Shown: positions 9,740 through 22,250 of the stretch, in pieces
Numbering within the stretch: position 1 is the first letter of the stretch
How the letters are laid out: every line of letters starts with the position of its first letter
Assembly: GCA_017591395.1 (NCBI GenBank)
Contig: WEDG01002556.1
Coordinates: 1-64,000, forward strand
DNA length: 64,000 bases
Source of the DNA: Schistocephalus solidus
Lineage: Eukaryota; Platyhelminthes; Cestoda; Diphyllobothriidea; Diphyllobothriidae
Direction of reading: 5' to 3'
Made by a program: the position numbers and the translations under genes
The notes under the pieces: model-generated
What the model saw: the letters and a program-made list of their open reading frames with translations, nothing else
Database searches by the model: none
Told to the model about the DNA's origin: nothing

Positions 9740-11945
9740 ATTTTAAATCGAAAGGCGACGACAAGCCGATGAGGTTACCTTTGCCGAAAACCCATCGTTA
9801 AATGTTGCGAAGCTTTTTTCGCGCACACTAAAAACGCAGAGAAAAACTCAGCACCCCGTACTTTGAGATGCCTTAGGAAACCCAATAGCTGACGCTAAGT
9901 TGACTGCTGATAGCTTCAATGCTTTCTTTGTCTAGAACGTTTAGTGAACATACCGTCGCGCCCTTTCCTAACATCCGGGTTTGGACCGGTAACGTCCTCG
10001 AAACCATAACTTTTACCCTCTGGGACGTGACCGTAGCCATTCGGAGTTTTCGTCAATCTTACAGTCCAGGACCAGATGGCGTCCCGGTTAGCGTTCTAAA
10101 GGCGGATGCAAACGATATATTTCCATCCCTTCTGTAAAAGATATTTAATCTTGCTCTTGAAAGTAAAACTTTCCCTACTTTATGGAAGGAATCGCACATA
10201 CTGCCTATTCCGAAAAACGGCCGACCTACGTCATTTGACGACTTTAGACCAATAAATACACTACCAGCAGTCTCGAAGATCTTCGAGTCCTTGATCAAAG
10301 AAAAGATGATGTGTCACCTAAGAGAAAATAACCTACTTAATGCGGCTCAGCATGGTTTTCTCGAAAAAAGGTCTTGTGACACTTGCCAGCTCTCTTTCTT
10401 TGATCATGTGCTACAATCTAGAGACAGCGGTTTTGCAATTTACACCGTTTACTTCGATTTCACTTAGGCTTTTGATCGTGTTGACCATGATCTTCTACTA
10501 CTGAAACTTGCCTCCTTCGGCATAGGTAAAAAGCTTCTGAACTTAATATTTTCTTATTTGAATGCTCGCGCACAACGGGTTAAAATTTTTGATGTTATCT
10601 CCAACCCCACGCATGTGAGGAGCAGAGTTATTCAGGCAGCGTGCTCGGCCCGCTTCTATTTTTGCCTCTTTGTCAACGATGTTCCTGATTGTTTTTCAGT
10701 ATGGTAGGCCCTTTTATGTACGCTGACGATTTAAAAAGTTGCCTATCGATATAAACCGTTTGATCGCAACATCGTGCTTGAGCTCTTAAAAACGGATCTT
10801 CAGGCCTTTGCTCAGTGGTGTCGCACATGGCGCCTCTCACTTTCTTGGCAAAAGTGCTCCGTGATGGTTATTGGCGACAACCATCAGCCCCACCTAAGCA
10901 TAGACGGTCACGATCTAAACGTGCCCCGACTTATAAAGGATCTGGGCATATCATACTCTAGTAGTCTTTAATCTGTCAGAGCACTGCGCCCTGATTGTCT
11001 CTGAAAGCACGCCAAACTACTGGGTTTATTCTCAGAAATTTCAAAACCGTCAAAATTAGAATCAGCCTCTATAAAATGTATGTCAGGCCTAGTCTGGAAT
11101 ATTGCTCGTTTCTATTTAGTCTTCTGCACGCTAGTGAACGAAAGAAGATAGAATCAGTCCAGCACTTCTTTACAAAAAAAGAGTTTTCTATTCAGATCAC
11201 CGAAACCCTGTCCTATCACCAACGCTGTGAGCTTTCAAGCCTTGACCCGCTGTGGCTTCGCAGATTACAGAAGGGACTATTTTTTTACTGTTTAAACTAC
11301 TAAACAGTCGTACATTTAACCCCCTTATATCTCTGAGGCACCTCGACCACTCTCGGCGCACCAGTCATCGAGATGTATTTTTTTATTTCTTCCTTTGGCA
11401 CGCACAGTTAGATACCGACAGTTTTTTTCGGTAAACGCTATAGCAATCTGGAATAAGTTACCTAGAAGTATCAAAATTCAGCAAAGCTATCCGCTTGTTT
11501 AACGCGAACTGTCACTAGTTTTTCTACATTCAGGACACCTTCCAAAAACTTTTGGGTGCTGACTCTGTTGAAGCTCTCTTCGGTTCTGATGGCGTTCATG
11601 GACTCTGAATCCTGTGCCGGTCTTCATGCTGAGGGCAATATTACTGGCTCATGAAGACCTCACTTGGCTTATTTCTCAGTCGACAGCGAACAGCCGCTCG
11701 CCAAAATACCTGCTGGTGCAGAATATCGGATCTGTAACACTGAATGGAGAGGTTCTTCACCGGGCACCTGTGTTAACGCGTCCCTGTCCAGAACTTTAAT
11801 TACTCAATAAGCTGCAGTTTTTTCTCCTGAAAACACCTGAAACAACGATCAGGAGTTTTTTTCACTGTCAGCTTGACCCTCTACTGTATATTTTTTTGAC
11901 CTTGCCTGTAAACTGGCAATAAATAAAATAAATAAAATAAAACTG
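9740..11945 (+). mobile_element. LINE C, decayed non-LTR retrotransposon
   Basis: The translation, across several stops and frameshifts, runs from a pre-RT linker (ALGNPIADAKLTADSFNAFF near 9870-9930) through SYSPGPDGVPVSVL (10057-10098), a QHGFLEKRSCDTC block (about 10346), YFDFT-stop-AFDRVDH (about 10449-10487) and an altered YADD region, to a C-terminal maturation block ending near 11520. The 3' end is a run of AATAAA-type repeats at 11919-11942. The endonuclease is absent. Confidence 0.85.
9919..11303 (+). pseudogene. LINE C reverse transcriptase, broken
   Basis: Open pieces lie at 9919-10137, 10774-10971 and 10995-11303. An amber codon replaces Lys in the DFTKAFD motif at about 10466. 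Frameshifts lie near 10620-10740, around the catalytic YADD box. The polymerase is certainly dead. Confidence 0.85.
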
Positions 11946-13094
11946 AGATATCACAATGGCTGAAAAAAGTGCTTTAAAATTCTGAGCATTTTTTGTATAA
12001 AACGTTTTATAATTACTTGTCCCGCATCTATGGATCCAGCTTTTCTAAACACTAAGAATTTTTGAATAAATCATTGTCTGGAACAGTTGATTAGTTCAAA
12101 TAATATCGGAAAGGGTCCTACTGCAAGGCTACTCAAGCTATTTTTCTAACAAGAAGGTCAACTTTAATAATTGGCTTCACAGTTCTGTTTTCAAGGTGCT
12201 TCGCTGATCAATTTATAGCACCACTTACATCGACAACGGAACTAAGACTTATATCTGCGTTGAAATACATAATCAGTTACGACTCAGTATTCCTAAAGCC
12301 ATAGTGTTTAAAAACATTTGTTCTAATCTTGTAGGTTCTATCATGAATATCTTAGAGTTCGTTTTCCATCTTAGGCGCGCGAAATGTGGAGGGTCATGCT
12401 GATGTCTGGAATTTTATTCCCGGGTTTAATCTCTTTTACCCATCTTCTTGAAGTAAGCATACCTTCACTTACACGATAAGGTCTTAACCGGATGTTTAAT
12501 CGATGTGTTATTAAAGCATATTCGTTAAAAAGATGATGTTGAAGAAAATACCCTTACTTAAAAGAGATTTTGGAACTCAAAACGACCACTTGTGTCTTCT
12601 AGATACTTGTTTAAGTGGTAATTAATGACGCTTAAGCATGCGGAGAAAATCTAAAAATAATTACGTGGCGCCGTTCCCTGCATGCTTTGTTATTATCGTC
12701 ACATAAACATCCAGTCATAGCTCCTGCTCATGCTGGCTCAGCACCAATTACAGTAGAGTTGGCCACCACCGTTTCTGACATGATAGTTTCCATGTGTGGG
12801 GCGCACGCGCGTGGTTCGCGATAGGCCGAGGCTTTATGTCACGCCAAACAAAGTGCCCACTGGCCTCACCGGGAACATCGAAATGTTTGGAATAGCCACT
12901 GAAGCATGGAAAGTAAGCAAAGAATTTAGGCCAGCCCGAGGTTTTCTTTCATGGTTGCAAAAGGGTTATTCTCGTTATGCCATATAGATATGGATGCACA
13001 CTTCTGGCTGCGGGCAGCAATCCTGTTTCCGAACCCCTAATGCTTTGTTAGTTTAATATACTTGTTTTGGGGCAAATGAGTCTCTTTTGTCAGA
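11946..13094. other. No recognised gene
   Basis: AT-rich sequence after the LINE C tail. A 63-codon frame at 12796-12987 has no motif. Confidence 0.4.
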
Positions 13095-13990
13095 ACAGTC
13101 CAGTTCAGTTCAGTTCAGTGTATTTGAGGAAAATAGGCTTACGCCTTTGAAATCCCTATTTGTTACATAAAAGTAGCAAGAATAAGAAGCAAATTAAAGA
13201 AGTAACAGTCAAGTGAATACAGGCAGGTTTACGTGGTACACTGATATTGTTAAGGTTAAGTAGTCACATAGTCTTCGTGGTACTGTAACATATGTATGTC
13301 AAGCCGATGTTTGAATGTATACACAGACTGGGACATAACAATCGCCTCAGGTAGGTTATTCAACGGTTCCACGACACGGTTGGTGAAAAAATACTTCCTC
13401 ACATCCAATCTTACTTGGGGCACACTTAGTTTGAATGGATGACCTCGGAGATTTTTTTCGTAGTGGCAAGTTGGAAAAAAAGTCATCACATAGGAGGGCG
13501 CAATCCATGCCACGCACGATACGGAAGGTTTGTATCAAGTCTCCGCGCAACTGCCTATAACTCAGAGGATAGAGCTTTAGGTTATTTAGACGAATCTCAT
13601 ATGGCAGTTCAGCTTGACCTCTTACTAATTTTGTGGCTCGCCGCTGCACCCTTTCGAGCATGTTGTAGTCCTGTTGGGTCCACGGTCGCCAGGCTTGGAT
13701 CGCATATTCAAGATGTGGCCTTACAAACGTAGCAAAGACTTTAGAAAACAGTCTTCATCGAAAACTTTAAATGCCCGCTTGATAGCGTACAGTATTGAAT
13801 TGGCGGATTTAGCTGCCTTGGAACATTGCGTAGAAGGCTTCAGGTTGTCTTTCATCCAAACTCCAAGATCCTTCTGTGTGTATGCTTCTCGGAGTGGCAA
13901 ACCGTTCAAATAGTAGGGTCGCATATCAGTGACCGAATTTCGATTTCCCAGACGTAGCAAGGTGCATTTGTTTGAATAAAGCTTATATAA
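13095..13990 (-). mobile_element. LINE B copy 2, 5'-truncated, with 5-bp repeat tail
   Basis: On the minus strand, KDLGVWMKDNLKPSTQCSKA (frame 13960-13721), then RRATKLVRGQAELPYEIRLN (frame 13661-13356), then FFTNRVVEPLNNLPEA (frame 13513-13256) follow the LINE B order, joined by small frameshifts. The element ends in about four TGAAC units at 13099-13119. The 5' end is lost near 13990. Confidence 0.85.
13256..13960 (-). pseudogene. LINE B copy 2 polymerase C-terminal remnant
   Basis: Three overlapping frames cover the region homologous to 5657-5178 plus the preceding DLG block. At least two frameshifts (near 13430 and 13700) separate them. Confidence 0.8.
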
Positions 13991-14689
13991 GTCCTTTGAA
14001 GATATATTGTTAATAATGAGAAATGATCATCCAAACGAATGGCCGTCACTTTCCATCAAATATTTATTAGTACATGGGTTTCCAAAAGGCAGCACAAGCT
14101 ATTTAATCATTCCACATGCGCTCTGAATTCTGGAAAGCTTGGCAAACGTTTTTTATTTTTTACACTTATTTAAGTATTTATGAATTTAAACTCACGTTCG
14201 GGACCACCAAGGTAGGGATTAGGGTCTAATTGGAGCACCTAAGTGCACATAAACTGCACATAAAACGCCTGGGCTGTGGGTTTGCCCGCTTTCCTATGGT
14301 AGTAAACGTATTTCCGTTAGAATAAGTGGGGGCAGCGTTCGCATACCTTGACCTTAAAATGGACTCCAGCTCTGTCTGTCCACCGCCTCCCAATGGGAGT
14401 GACATTAATGTCTCTGAATTAAATCGTTCTAAAGGTTTGTCGATATGAAGCGATGCTCTTTCGAGAATCTGCTGGATATCAGCGGTGGACTGAGGGAAAA
14501 TCGTGGTCAAATTATGAGACACACTTATTTACTTGGATATCAAGCAATCAATTTTATCGGAAAACTTTAAAGCAATGATGAAACGCACATTAACTATGGA
14601 GCGAGTCCTAGCATTGGTGATAACAAAATAATGTGCAAGCTTCCTAGTAAACGAACCAGGGGACCTAAGTGTGTGAATGACACCGAATC
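13991..14689. other. No recognised gene
   Basis: A 98-codon minus-strand frame at 14522-14226 has locally higher GC and a Gly-rich middle, but I recognise nothing in it. Confidence 0.3.
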
Positions 14690-15200
14690 TCAAACCGTAG
14701 TCCAACTGTGTCATGATATTATAAAACGCTATGGGTATCCCGGAAGCGATCAGGATTTACTTCGTAGATTTTCACGTAGAGCATTTTGTCCTCGTGCTTC
14801 AAAAATTTTGTCGGGGATTTTCGAATATTGCATCAAGGCGTGGCGTCTCGTAACGAAGCAATAGTGCACGATCTTGGAGAATCTTAAATGAAGGATATTC
14901 AAACTAGTCAGCCAATTGTAGTGCCTAACTTGTGAGGAGTGGCTACAGAAGCTTAAAAGTTGTCCTCAATCGTACTGGCATTATAGAAAGATAGGAGCAT
15001 AGTCTTCAAAGTCATAAGGTGAGTACGCAGTGCCCTTAGGATGGTCGAATTTTTAGTCATATGAAACCACAAATTCCTGAGGAAACTAATACAAAATGGA
15101 AGATACATTTTGCCAAACTTGATATGCTGTCCAAATTCTTCTCCCACCTTGTGACTGAAGAGCAGAACTTGACTTGATGTCCATATCCTTTAACGAAAAA
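14690..15200 (+). mobile_element. Old LINE B-like fragment
   Basis: The plus-strand translation gives RRAFCPRASKILSGIFEYCI and KAWRLVTKQ-stop-CTILENL, a decayed match to the RPVLEYCIQAWRPW block of LINE B. Stops and frameshifts are frequent, so it is older than the copies at 5 and 13 kb. Confidence 0.6.
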
Positions 15201-16299
15201 AAGGACTGATGTAATCTACCCATACCTCTATGCAACTGCACGCGACTCTCTTAGCAGATACCTGTAAAGAGTGTTTTCACAGGCTCTGTATGCCTCCTTA
15301 TGTACACTAAATCATACTGAATAATACTGAATTCTAATTGCAGCTACGTTTGAAGACTGAAGTTTGGCATTTAATACGCAGTATACGGTTTATTTCTAAC
15401 AGAGGCCTGTAACTAAGGCAGACTAAAAAATAAGGGCTAAAGATATCAGCTCTTGACAGCTTTAAACCTCCTCTTCATTCCGCCTGATCATTGAAAATTA
15501 TTTTTACCTAATCGCATCTGAATTTTCGTATCTATCCTACAGTTCCTTTGATCATTTTGTGTACTGATAGGTTTCCTCAAGTCCGTGACCGCAGGCAGTA
15601 AGTTTTAAAATGCATTTTTTCTTTGAGCCCTAACGAACAAGGTCAAGGTCGAAGGCCGTAGGTTCAAATTTGAAGATAAGTTGTAACGAACCGCAGTTCC
15701 GACAGAATGGTTTGAATGAACTGGGAACACTTTTCGCGCGGGTCCCGGATGGGAATGGTGTAATCGATGGTCTGTGAAGATGGCCGGTGTTCCTTCTTAC
15801 TCTACCGATGACATCTCCCCTCTTTACAGCCGTCGTACCGTCTTGAAAGTCCCTGACCGTCAGCATCTCCACGACCCTCACCCGCATTTGCGAACAGCAC
15901 TGCACTCCCCACCGGTATCTAACTGATCATTCGTGACCACCTCCCACTCCAAGCGGATCGATGGTATAAGTCCCCAGTATTCGCTTGTATCTTTATATTT
16001 CTCTTTACTATCTACAATTTGTTACTGTTAACATAGATACCTTACGTTATAAACTTATTCTCTCCTGCTATCTATACATGTGTGCATGATGAAGTGTGTA
16101 GCGATTCTGCCGACGTTATATGGCTACAGATTGTCCTAGTGATATACTCCACAGTGTGTGTTATCTTTGACATTCTCGGCCGCTACAAAGTGAATTCTCG
16201 AATTTTAAACCGATTTCTTCGTTTCCTGCTGAAAATATTAGCTTAATTATTGACAATTTATTGTATTTCTACCTCATTATCAGCTGCATACACGTGCAG
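15201..16299. other. No recognised gene
   Basis: A minus-strand 91-codon frame (15905-15630) is in a GC-richer patch without motifs. Confidence 0.35.
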
Positions 16300-16688
16300 T
16301 TATTGCAATTGCCAAAGGGTAAAATATAAAGTTTTTAAACTTTTTCACCCTACATAGCCTCATTAAAGTTCTCGCAGATTTACGTCAAAAGGACGGAATA
16401 TAAAGGTTAATTCTAGAAATAAAGTTGAAATTTTGTAAGTTTACCTTATTTCCAGCGAAGAATAATTTGCATTAACTGGTATACCTGTTGATATAATTTT
16501 TCATCCTGCATAGCCTCTTCACTAATTCTATTTTCAGTTTAAACTCGTTACCGAGCCGATATTTGCCTGCAGTGCCTTGCTTAAAACACATATTTCAAAT
16601 ATTACATCTTTTATTCCGCAAAACGTCACTAGTGCCAATTTTCCTTTCGTATTATCGATTTGAAAAATTCTTATATTTTAAAATCAAT

Positions 16689-17204
16689 ATGAAACCCCAG
16701 TCAATACTTAGACACAAACATCCTCTTCGCGTAAAACTTCCACTAGAGCAACCCACCTTAAGCATGACGAAATTAGACCTTGACGCCCTGGAAAACTTTA
16801 ATACCTTTATGTCTAAATATGGTTCTCTCTTCACGATCCTTGGTACCATTTTTGAGGAAAAGTTGTCTTCACTCACTTCTCAACCATGCGTGAAACTAGA
16901 GCCTTTTATAAGCATGTTCAGTACCGAGTCAATTGACCGACATAAGAGAAGTTTCAATTTTCTTTTGAAAAACGTCCCCAAGAGTAAAATTCCCCTGGAC
17001 GTTTCATTTCATTTCCTTTACTCATGTCGCTTTAACTTAAAAGTCGCTGAAGCTAAAAGGTTGTCTTCCCGTAGCAAAAACCCGCCAGTTCTGGTCAAAC
17101 TTTTTTCAGCGATTAAAGTTGACCTTATTTTCTCTAAGCATGAGCACTCAGCTCAATATTTGAAAAAAACAAGTTGTTTATCTGTAGGGATAAAACCCCA
17201 ATAG
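16689..17204 (+). pseudogene. LINE A ORF1 (nucleic-acid-binding-type protein)
   Basis: I start at MKPQSILRHK (16689); the frame is open from 16563. The region from about residue 85, RHKRSFNFLLKNVP through LVKLFSAIKV, resembles the RRM-like core of CR1 ORF1 proteins. The frame closes at 17204, and similar low-complexity sequence resumes in another frame at 17372, so a frameshift or stop probably cut ORF1. Confidence 0.6.
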
Positions 17205-17371
17205 AACGTCGGGTTTTACCCTGATTAGCAAACAAGAGCCCTTCGTCTACACCTTCAATATCAAAAGTTATCTCAGAGGTTTATTCTGTAGCTAATGCAA
17301 GCCCATGGCCCTCCGGATCGACAGGAATTTCGATTCCAGCTGAATCTTCACCCGTTAACCTTGTTCCTGGT

Positions 17372-17917
17372 TTGAGTGAAATTGTGTCAAGGCCTCTTCT
17401 TTCTCATCCCAAGCAAACTATGCCTGCTATAACTGCCAAATCTACTAAACCTAAGAAAACTTCTAGTAAATCTGAATCATTGGCTAATCCAGACATTAAA
17501 ATCAGTAATGTCATTACTGATGGGAAACCTGCTAACCCATCAGCATCTACAACAGCTGCAAACGCTAACGTTAGCATCTTTCCCAACCCAAAAAGTGTCC
17601 GAAATCCCCAAATAATTAACGCTTCTAATTATGTTACCAGTTTTTCGAAATCATTTATTCCTTTTTCCAATGCACGTTTTTCGCCAATTTATGCCAACTT
17701 CCCTCGAAATCTCATTTCTATGTCACCCCCTATCTTTCAAACACCACAATATAGCCTTCATTTCCAAGGTTTTCATCCAAATATGCCGTTGTACAATAAT
17801 CTCAGTTCTCTTAACAGTAACATTTCGACAAATTGTAGACCAGAGCAATTTTGTTTCCCACCTTTCGTTTCTTCTTTCCAGTTTTCTTCTCCGCCACCAA
17901 ATTATCCTTTTTTATAA
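17372..17917 (+). pseudogene. LINE A linker, Ser/Pro/Asn/Phe-rich
   Basis: This is a 181-codon frame of low complexity (KSTKPKKTSSKSES, then many Phe, Pro and Asn) between ORF1 and the endonuclease. It is either the ORF1 tail or the start of ORF2. No zinc knuckle is seen. Confidence 0.55.
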
Positions 17918-17919
17918 AT

Positions 17920-18869
17920 ACTGATGAGCGTAACCTACAGCTCAGGAATACGCTCAGCTTCGTTTCACTCAATGCGAGATCAGTTGTAAATAAGATGGCT
18001 GAGCTTAGAACATTAGCCTTTGAGCTTGATCCAGATGTGCTGTGCATTACTGAATCCTTGGCTCACTCTCTTATTTCTAACTAAACGCTTGCTATAGATA
18101 ATTTTAATTTGTACCGACAAGACCGCGCTGAAAAACGTGGTGGTGGTTGCCTCCTTTATGTTAAGTCATCCTTTGTACATTTTCCTTTTCAGCTGAGCAT
18201 TTCGTCCTTTTCTGGAAATGTATGCTTTGCTTCAGTCATCCTCCCTCACAATAAAAAGCGTTAATTGGCTGTATCTATAATCCTCCGTGTTATTCTGGCA
18301 ATGAAAGCGAGCTCTGTGAACTATGTGAAAAAGTTGCAGACACTCAATTTGATGTCAAAATAATCGTAGGCGATTTCAATCGGCCAGACATTGACTGGCA
18401 GGCAAATTCCTCTCCGCCTAAACATCAGAAATTGGTCGATACTATTAACTTATCAAACATGTCCCAACTGGTCAGATCAGTTACTAGAAATGACAAAATT
18501 TTAGATTTAATTTTTAAAAATGATGTCCACCCTCCCTTTATAAATTTTCATCATGATCTTTTCACAAGTGATCACGCAATAATTCACTGTTGTTTTCCAG
18601 TCCCCCTTCTTACGAAGCCTGAGGTTAAATGCAATAACCTCGAATTTGCTAACACAAACCATGCAATGATAAATAATTTCGTAAGAACTCTAGATTGGCA
18701 TAGCATATTCGCAATCAATGATCCAAACTTTTTCCGTGAGCTATTGCAGAGCCTCACAGAACAAATCCAGGCTTTAATCCCATTTAAGATTTTTAATTCA
18801 AATACAGCTTCTTCTACTGTTCCGCATTTTCTCCAGAACAGACTTAAAAAATTACGAAAACAACGTTGA
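17920..18869 (+). pseudogene. LINE A AP endonuclease, broken
   Basis: FVSLNARSVVNKM and DPDVLCITES give the start of the endonuclease. An ochre stop follows at about 18082, then RQDRAEKRGGGCLLYVKSS, a frameshift near 18265, and the catalytic-type block VGDFNRPDIDW (about 18367). SDHAIIHC (about 18570) supplies the C-terminal SDH motif. An opal stop at 18867-18869 ends the piece. Confidence 0.85.
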
Positions 18870-20323
18870 GATTCATCTAAAAGCTCTTTGTCAGTTCATT
18901 TAAGAATTGCACAAATATTTGAATTAGCATCGAAAATTAGGCTCGCGATAGATAAGCGTAGGGAGTCTCGGACACTAAGTGATGACAATTCATCCAAATC
19001 TGTTGCTCATATGTTCCATGTTCGGTCATCGGCTAAGCGTCTGAATGTAACTCCGCCCTTACTCGACTGTAACAAAAAATTGTTGCAGACAATTTGGGCA
19101 AAGCAGAGTTGTCAAATTCGTTTTTTTGCCAACCACTTTACCGCTGAAACTAGCCCCACTCCCACAATTCCTCTGCTTTCAAATTCGCTTCTAACAATTA
19201 TTAATTTCTCGCCTGCATGTATTCAAAAGGAAATAGCTCACCTAAAAAATTCACATTCGGTTGGAACTGATAACATTCCAAACTCACTTATTAAACAGTT
19301 AAGGGATTTTCCACCTTTACTAAGCAAGTTATTCTCAGTATTTATCGAAAATGGTTTCTTCCCCGATTACTGGAAAATTTCTATTATAATACCAGTTTTA
19401 AAATCTGGTTCCCGCTCGGACATTCATAACTATCACGGTGTTCATAAAACGCCCTCTCTTGCTAAACTGTTCGAAAAACTAATTGCAAAACAAATCACGG
19501 ATTTTTGCATAAGCAATCAAATTATCAACTTTTCCCACCACGGCTTCTTACCGGACCGCTCTTGTGAAACCTACCACATGTCTTTTATAAATCTTCTAAC
19601 CTCCCTTCGTACTGATCATCTCTCTGTGGTAGTTATCTATTTTGATCTTAGTAAGGCATTCGATAAAGTGCCTCATAAACGACTTCTAGCTAAACTAGAA
19701 GCTATAGGATTTCGTAGTCCCCTTACTGACTTTATTAGATCATACCTAAATGATCGAAAGCAAAAGTTTTAGTAGGGTCCTCATACTCAAGTGCTACCCC
19801 GATTGTTAGTGGTGTCCTTCAAGGTACCGTATTAGGTCCTTTGTTGTTCTTACTGTCTATAAATGATATTTCATCGATAGTTAAACATTCTCAATGTTTT
19901 ATTTATGCTGATGACCTCAAATGCGTGTATTCCTTCTCTAACTCTACTACCGAACGGTGCCTAGAACAAATTCATTCAGACTTAGACGCTCTTTCGGCCT
20001 GGAGCTCCACATGGCTAATGGAGTTCTCACCTACTAAGTGTCGCTACATGAGTTTTGGGCCTGTAAGGCTGCCGCAACCTCTTATTTTTGAAGGTTGCCC
20101 TATGATTGAATGTTCCTCCATCAAGGACTTGGGCTTAAGCTACACCAATAAATTAGATCTTTCGCCTCATGCCGATAGAATTACGGCCAAAGCTGCTCAG
20201 ATTTGCGGCTTTATTTCTTATAATTTCTACCTTCCTGAAATTAAATTAAGACTTTATCGTATGTTTGTACTTCCCATTCTTGAATTTTTACTGTCCTTTC
20301 TTCGGTTTAATGAACGAATCTAG
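18870..20323 (+). pseudogene. LINE A reverse transcriptase, one frameshift
   Basis: The frame at 18888-19772 includes IENGFFPDYWKISIIIPVLK, HHGFLPDRSC and YFDLSKAFDKVPH (motif A). A +1 shift at about 19770 leads to the frame containing GVLQGTVLGPLLF and CFIYADDLK, the catalytic YADD box (about 19905). The usual NYRPI motif reads NYHGV. Most of the domain is intact, so the insertion is fairly recent. Confidence 0.88.
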
Positions 20324-20340
20324 CCGTTCAAAAATTAAAA

Positions 20341-20871
20341 ATGTCCAAAGACATTTCACAAAAACTCCTATTTCCGACTCTTTCAACTACTTCCTACTCA
20401 ACAAGATGCCAGCTATTGAAGCTAAAATTTCTTTGGGTCAGGAGACTTGAAGCAGGCTTTTGTCTCCTTTTCCGACTAAATAATAGTTTAACTCTCCCCA
20501 AGCTTTCTCTCATTACCCCCGTTAGTCTTCCTTATAACCTAAGAAATTCTGCACTAATTATACCTCCCCTGCATCCTCCACGTGTAAACGCTCTCTTCTT
20601 TGCTTCTAGGTATAATTTTCTTTGGAATAACTTGCCAATTGAAATTAGGTCGTTAACTAGTCTATCTGCATTCAAGCGAAGACTGCACATTTATCTTAAC
20701 ACTGATTCTATTAACCTTTTATTTTCCTCATCTTTTCCCAGCAGCTTTCCCGATGGTTCGGAGAAAGGACCATCGGGAATTCAAGTGACCCTCTTGAAAC
20801 TATATTTTCGCTACCTCGGGTCGCCCATGAACTATGATGTCTCCTTATATCACCAGTCATCCAAACGATGA
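20341..20871 (+). pseudogene. LINE A C-terminal block
   Basis: After a frameshift near 20310, KNVQRHFTK and YNFLWNNLPIEIRSLTSLSA (about 20610) match the conserved C-terminus of CR1/Jockey polymerases. A hairpin with 9-bp arms (CCCGATGGT/ACCATCGGG) lies within it at about 20749-20776. Confidence 0.75.
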
Positions 20872-21385
20872 CGTCATTCGGACGTACACATTCGGTGGTC
20901 CACAGTCTAAAATGCTACCGTTTCTTTGGATACTAACCATCATCAGAATTCAATTCTGGATCCTAAGATGTTGAGGACTTAAGTTCATTGACGCATTTTT
21001 CGTGAGATTTTGTTCCATACGCCTAAGTGATCAAGAACGAATCACCTCGACGTTTCATTATCTCATTCTGAAATGCTACTACCGTATTACCCTACTCTAC
21101 CACCTGACCATTTTTTCCTAAGCAGTTTTTTTCTCCCACCTTCTATTAAAAAATGAAGGCTTATTGAACTCTGCCTCCATTTTTATGGTAGTTTTTTTCA
21201 ATGCCTATTTTTTCTAGTTCACCATTAATTTTAAAACATCGCTAACTGTTGACATAGCAGGACAAGTTATGTATTTGTACATTTTATCTGCACACATTGT
21301 CATAAGTTTATTTCGTTACTAATGTTTGCTTAGACAGTGCCTTGCCGGTGCTAACCAAATATAAATTCTAAATAAATAAAAAGAT

Positions 21386-22250
21386 TGCTTTGCACTAATT
21401 TCTATGCAAATGTTTGCTTCACCGATCCGAGCACGGACGTACTGGTGTGGAAGGGACACAGAAATTCGGTTCTATGGCATTAACGGACTAAAAGGCTTTT
21501 CTTCAGCATATTTGCCTGTTGTATGCACGCACATGCGTCTATTATGGCCCAAAAGTGTGACTGAATGTAAAGGGTTGGGGTTAATGGAACGGCTGTTTTC
21601 CAGGAATTCAACACGATTTATACCCTACCGTCTTGCCTCCTGACACTTAGAGATTCTTATACAATCTCTTTTTACCACAAGTAGGGGCTTTATCGCACCT
21701 TAGGACAGACTGGCCTATTTTTATTAATGTAATGCCGGTATTCGCAACGCTAACAGACCGGTAGGCGGCACTCAAAGTTGGTGTAACTGATTGAATAGTG
21801 ACTCCAGATATATCTGAGCACCTTACACGTGTTAGTGCCACACTAAGAAACAGGAGATCACTGTTTCAGAGCTTCCCCCAAGAGAGCCAATAATTAGGGC
21901 CCAAAAATCGACTTCCATCCAAACAACTTCACAAGCCTGACACTGACTGATTCTCACGTGATTTTTATTCAGTCATGCCAACATCACTCTAGTGGCGGAC
22001 GTGCACATGCCCAAAGCCATCCGCGCGTCGGAGGCTCTGCTCATCACCAGACATCTATCAGAATGCTGTACTCCACCCGGTTTCTTCTCTCTTTTCCTAT
22101 AAATAGGGACTAGTCCGTGATATTTTTGTACAGTTCGGAGTACTCTCCCCGCTTATACCCTATGCATCCAAAGAAGATGATATTCTTAAGTCTTTTAAAA
22201 CTGAAAATGTATTTATGACCCGAATTTCAAACTAAAAAGCAAATAGGATG
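21386..22250. other. Between LINE A and the transferrin 3' end
   Basis: No gene was recognised. It should include the transferrin 3' UTR on the minus strand; ATAAAT near 22214 is the only polyadenylation-like word. Confidence 0.4.

Larger units (their letters stand above)
16300..21385 (+). mobile_element. LINE A, near full-length CR1-like retrotransposon
   Basis: In order: an AT-rich 5' leader with a repeated CATAGCCTC module (near 16355 and 16508), ORF1, a Ser/Pro/Asn-rich linker, an AP-type endonuclease, reverse transcriptase with YADD, and a C-terminal block ending near 20871. A 3' UTR ends in AAATAAATAAAAAG near 21376. The length of about 5 kb and the domain order fit a CR1/Jockey-group element. 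Stops and frameshifts in the polymerase frame make this copy inactive. Confidence 0.88.
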
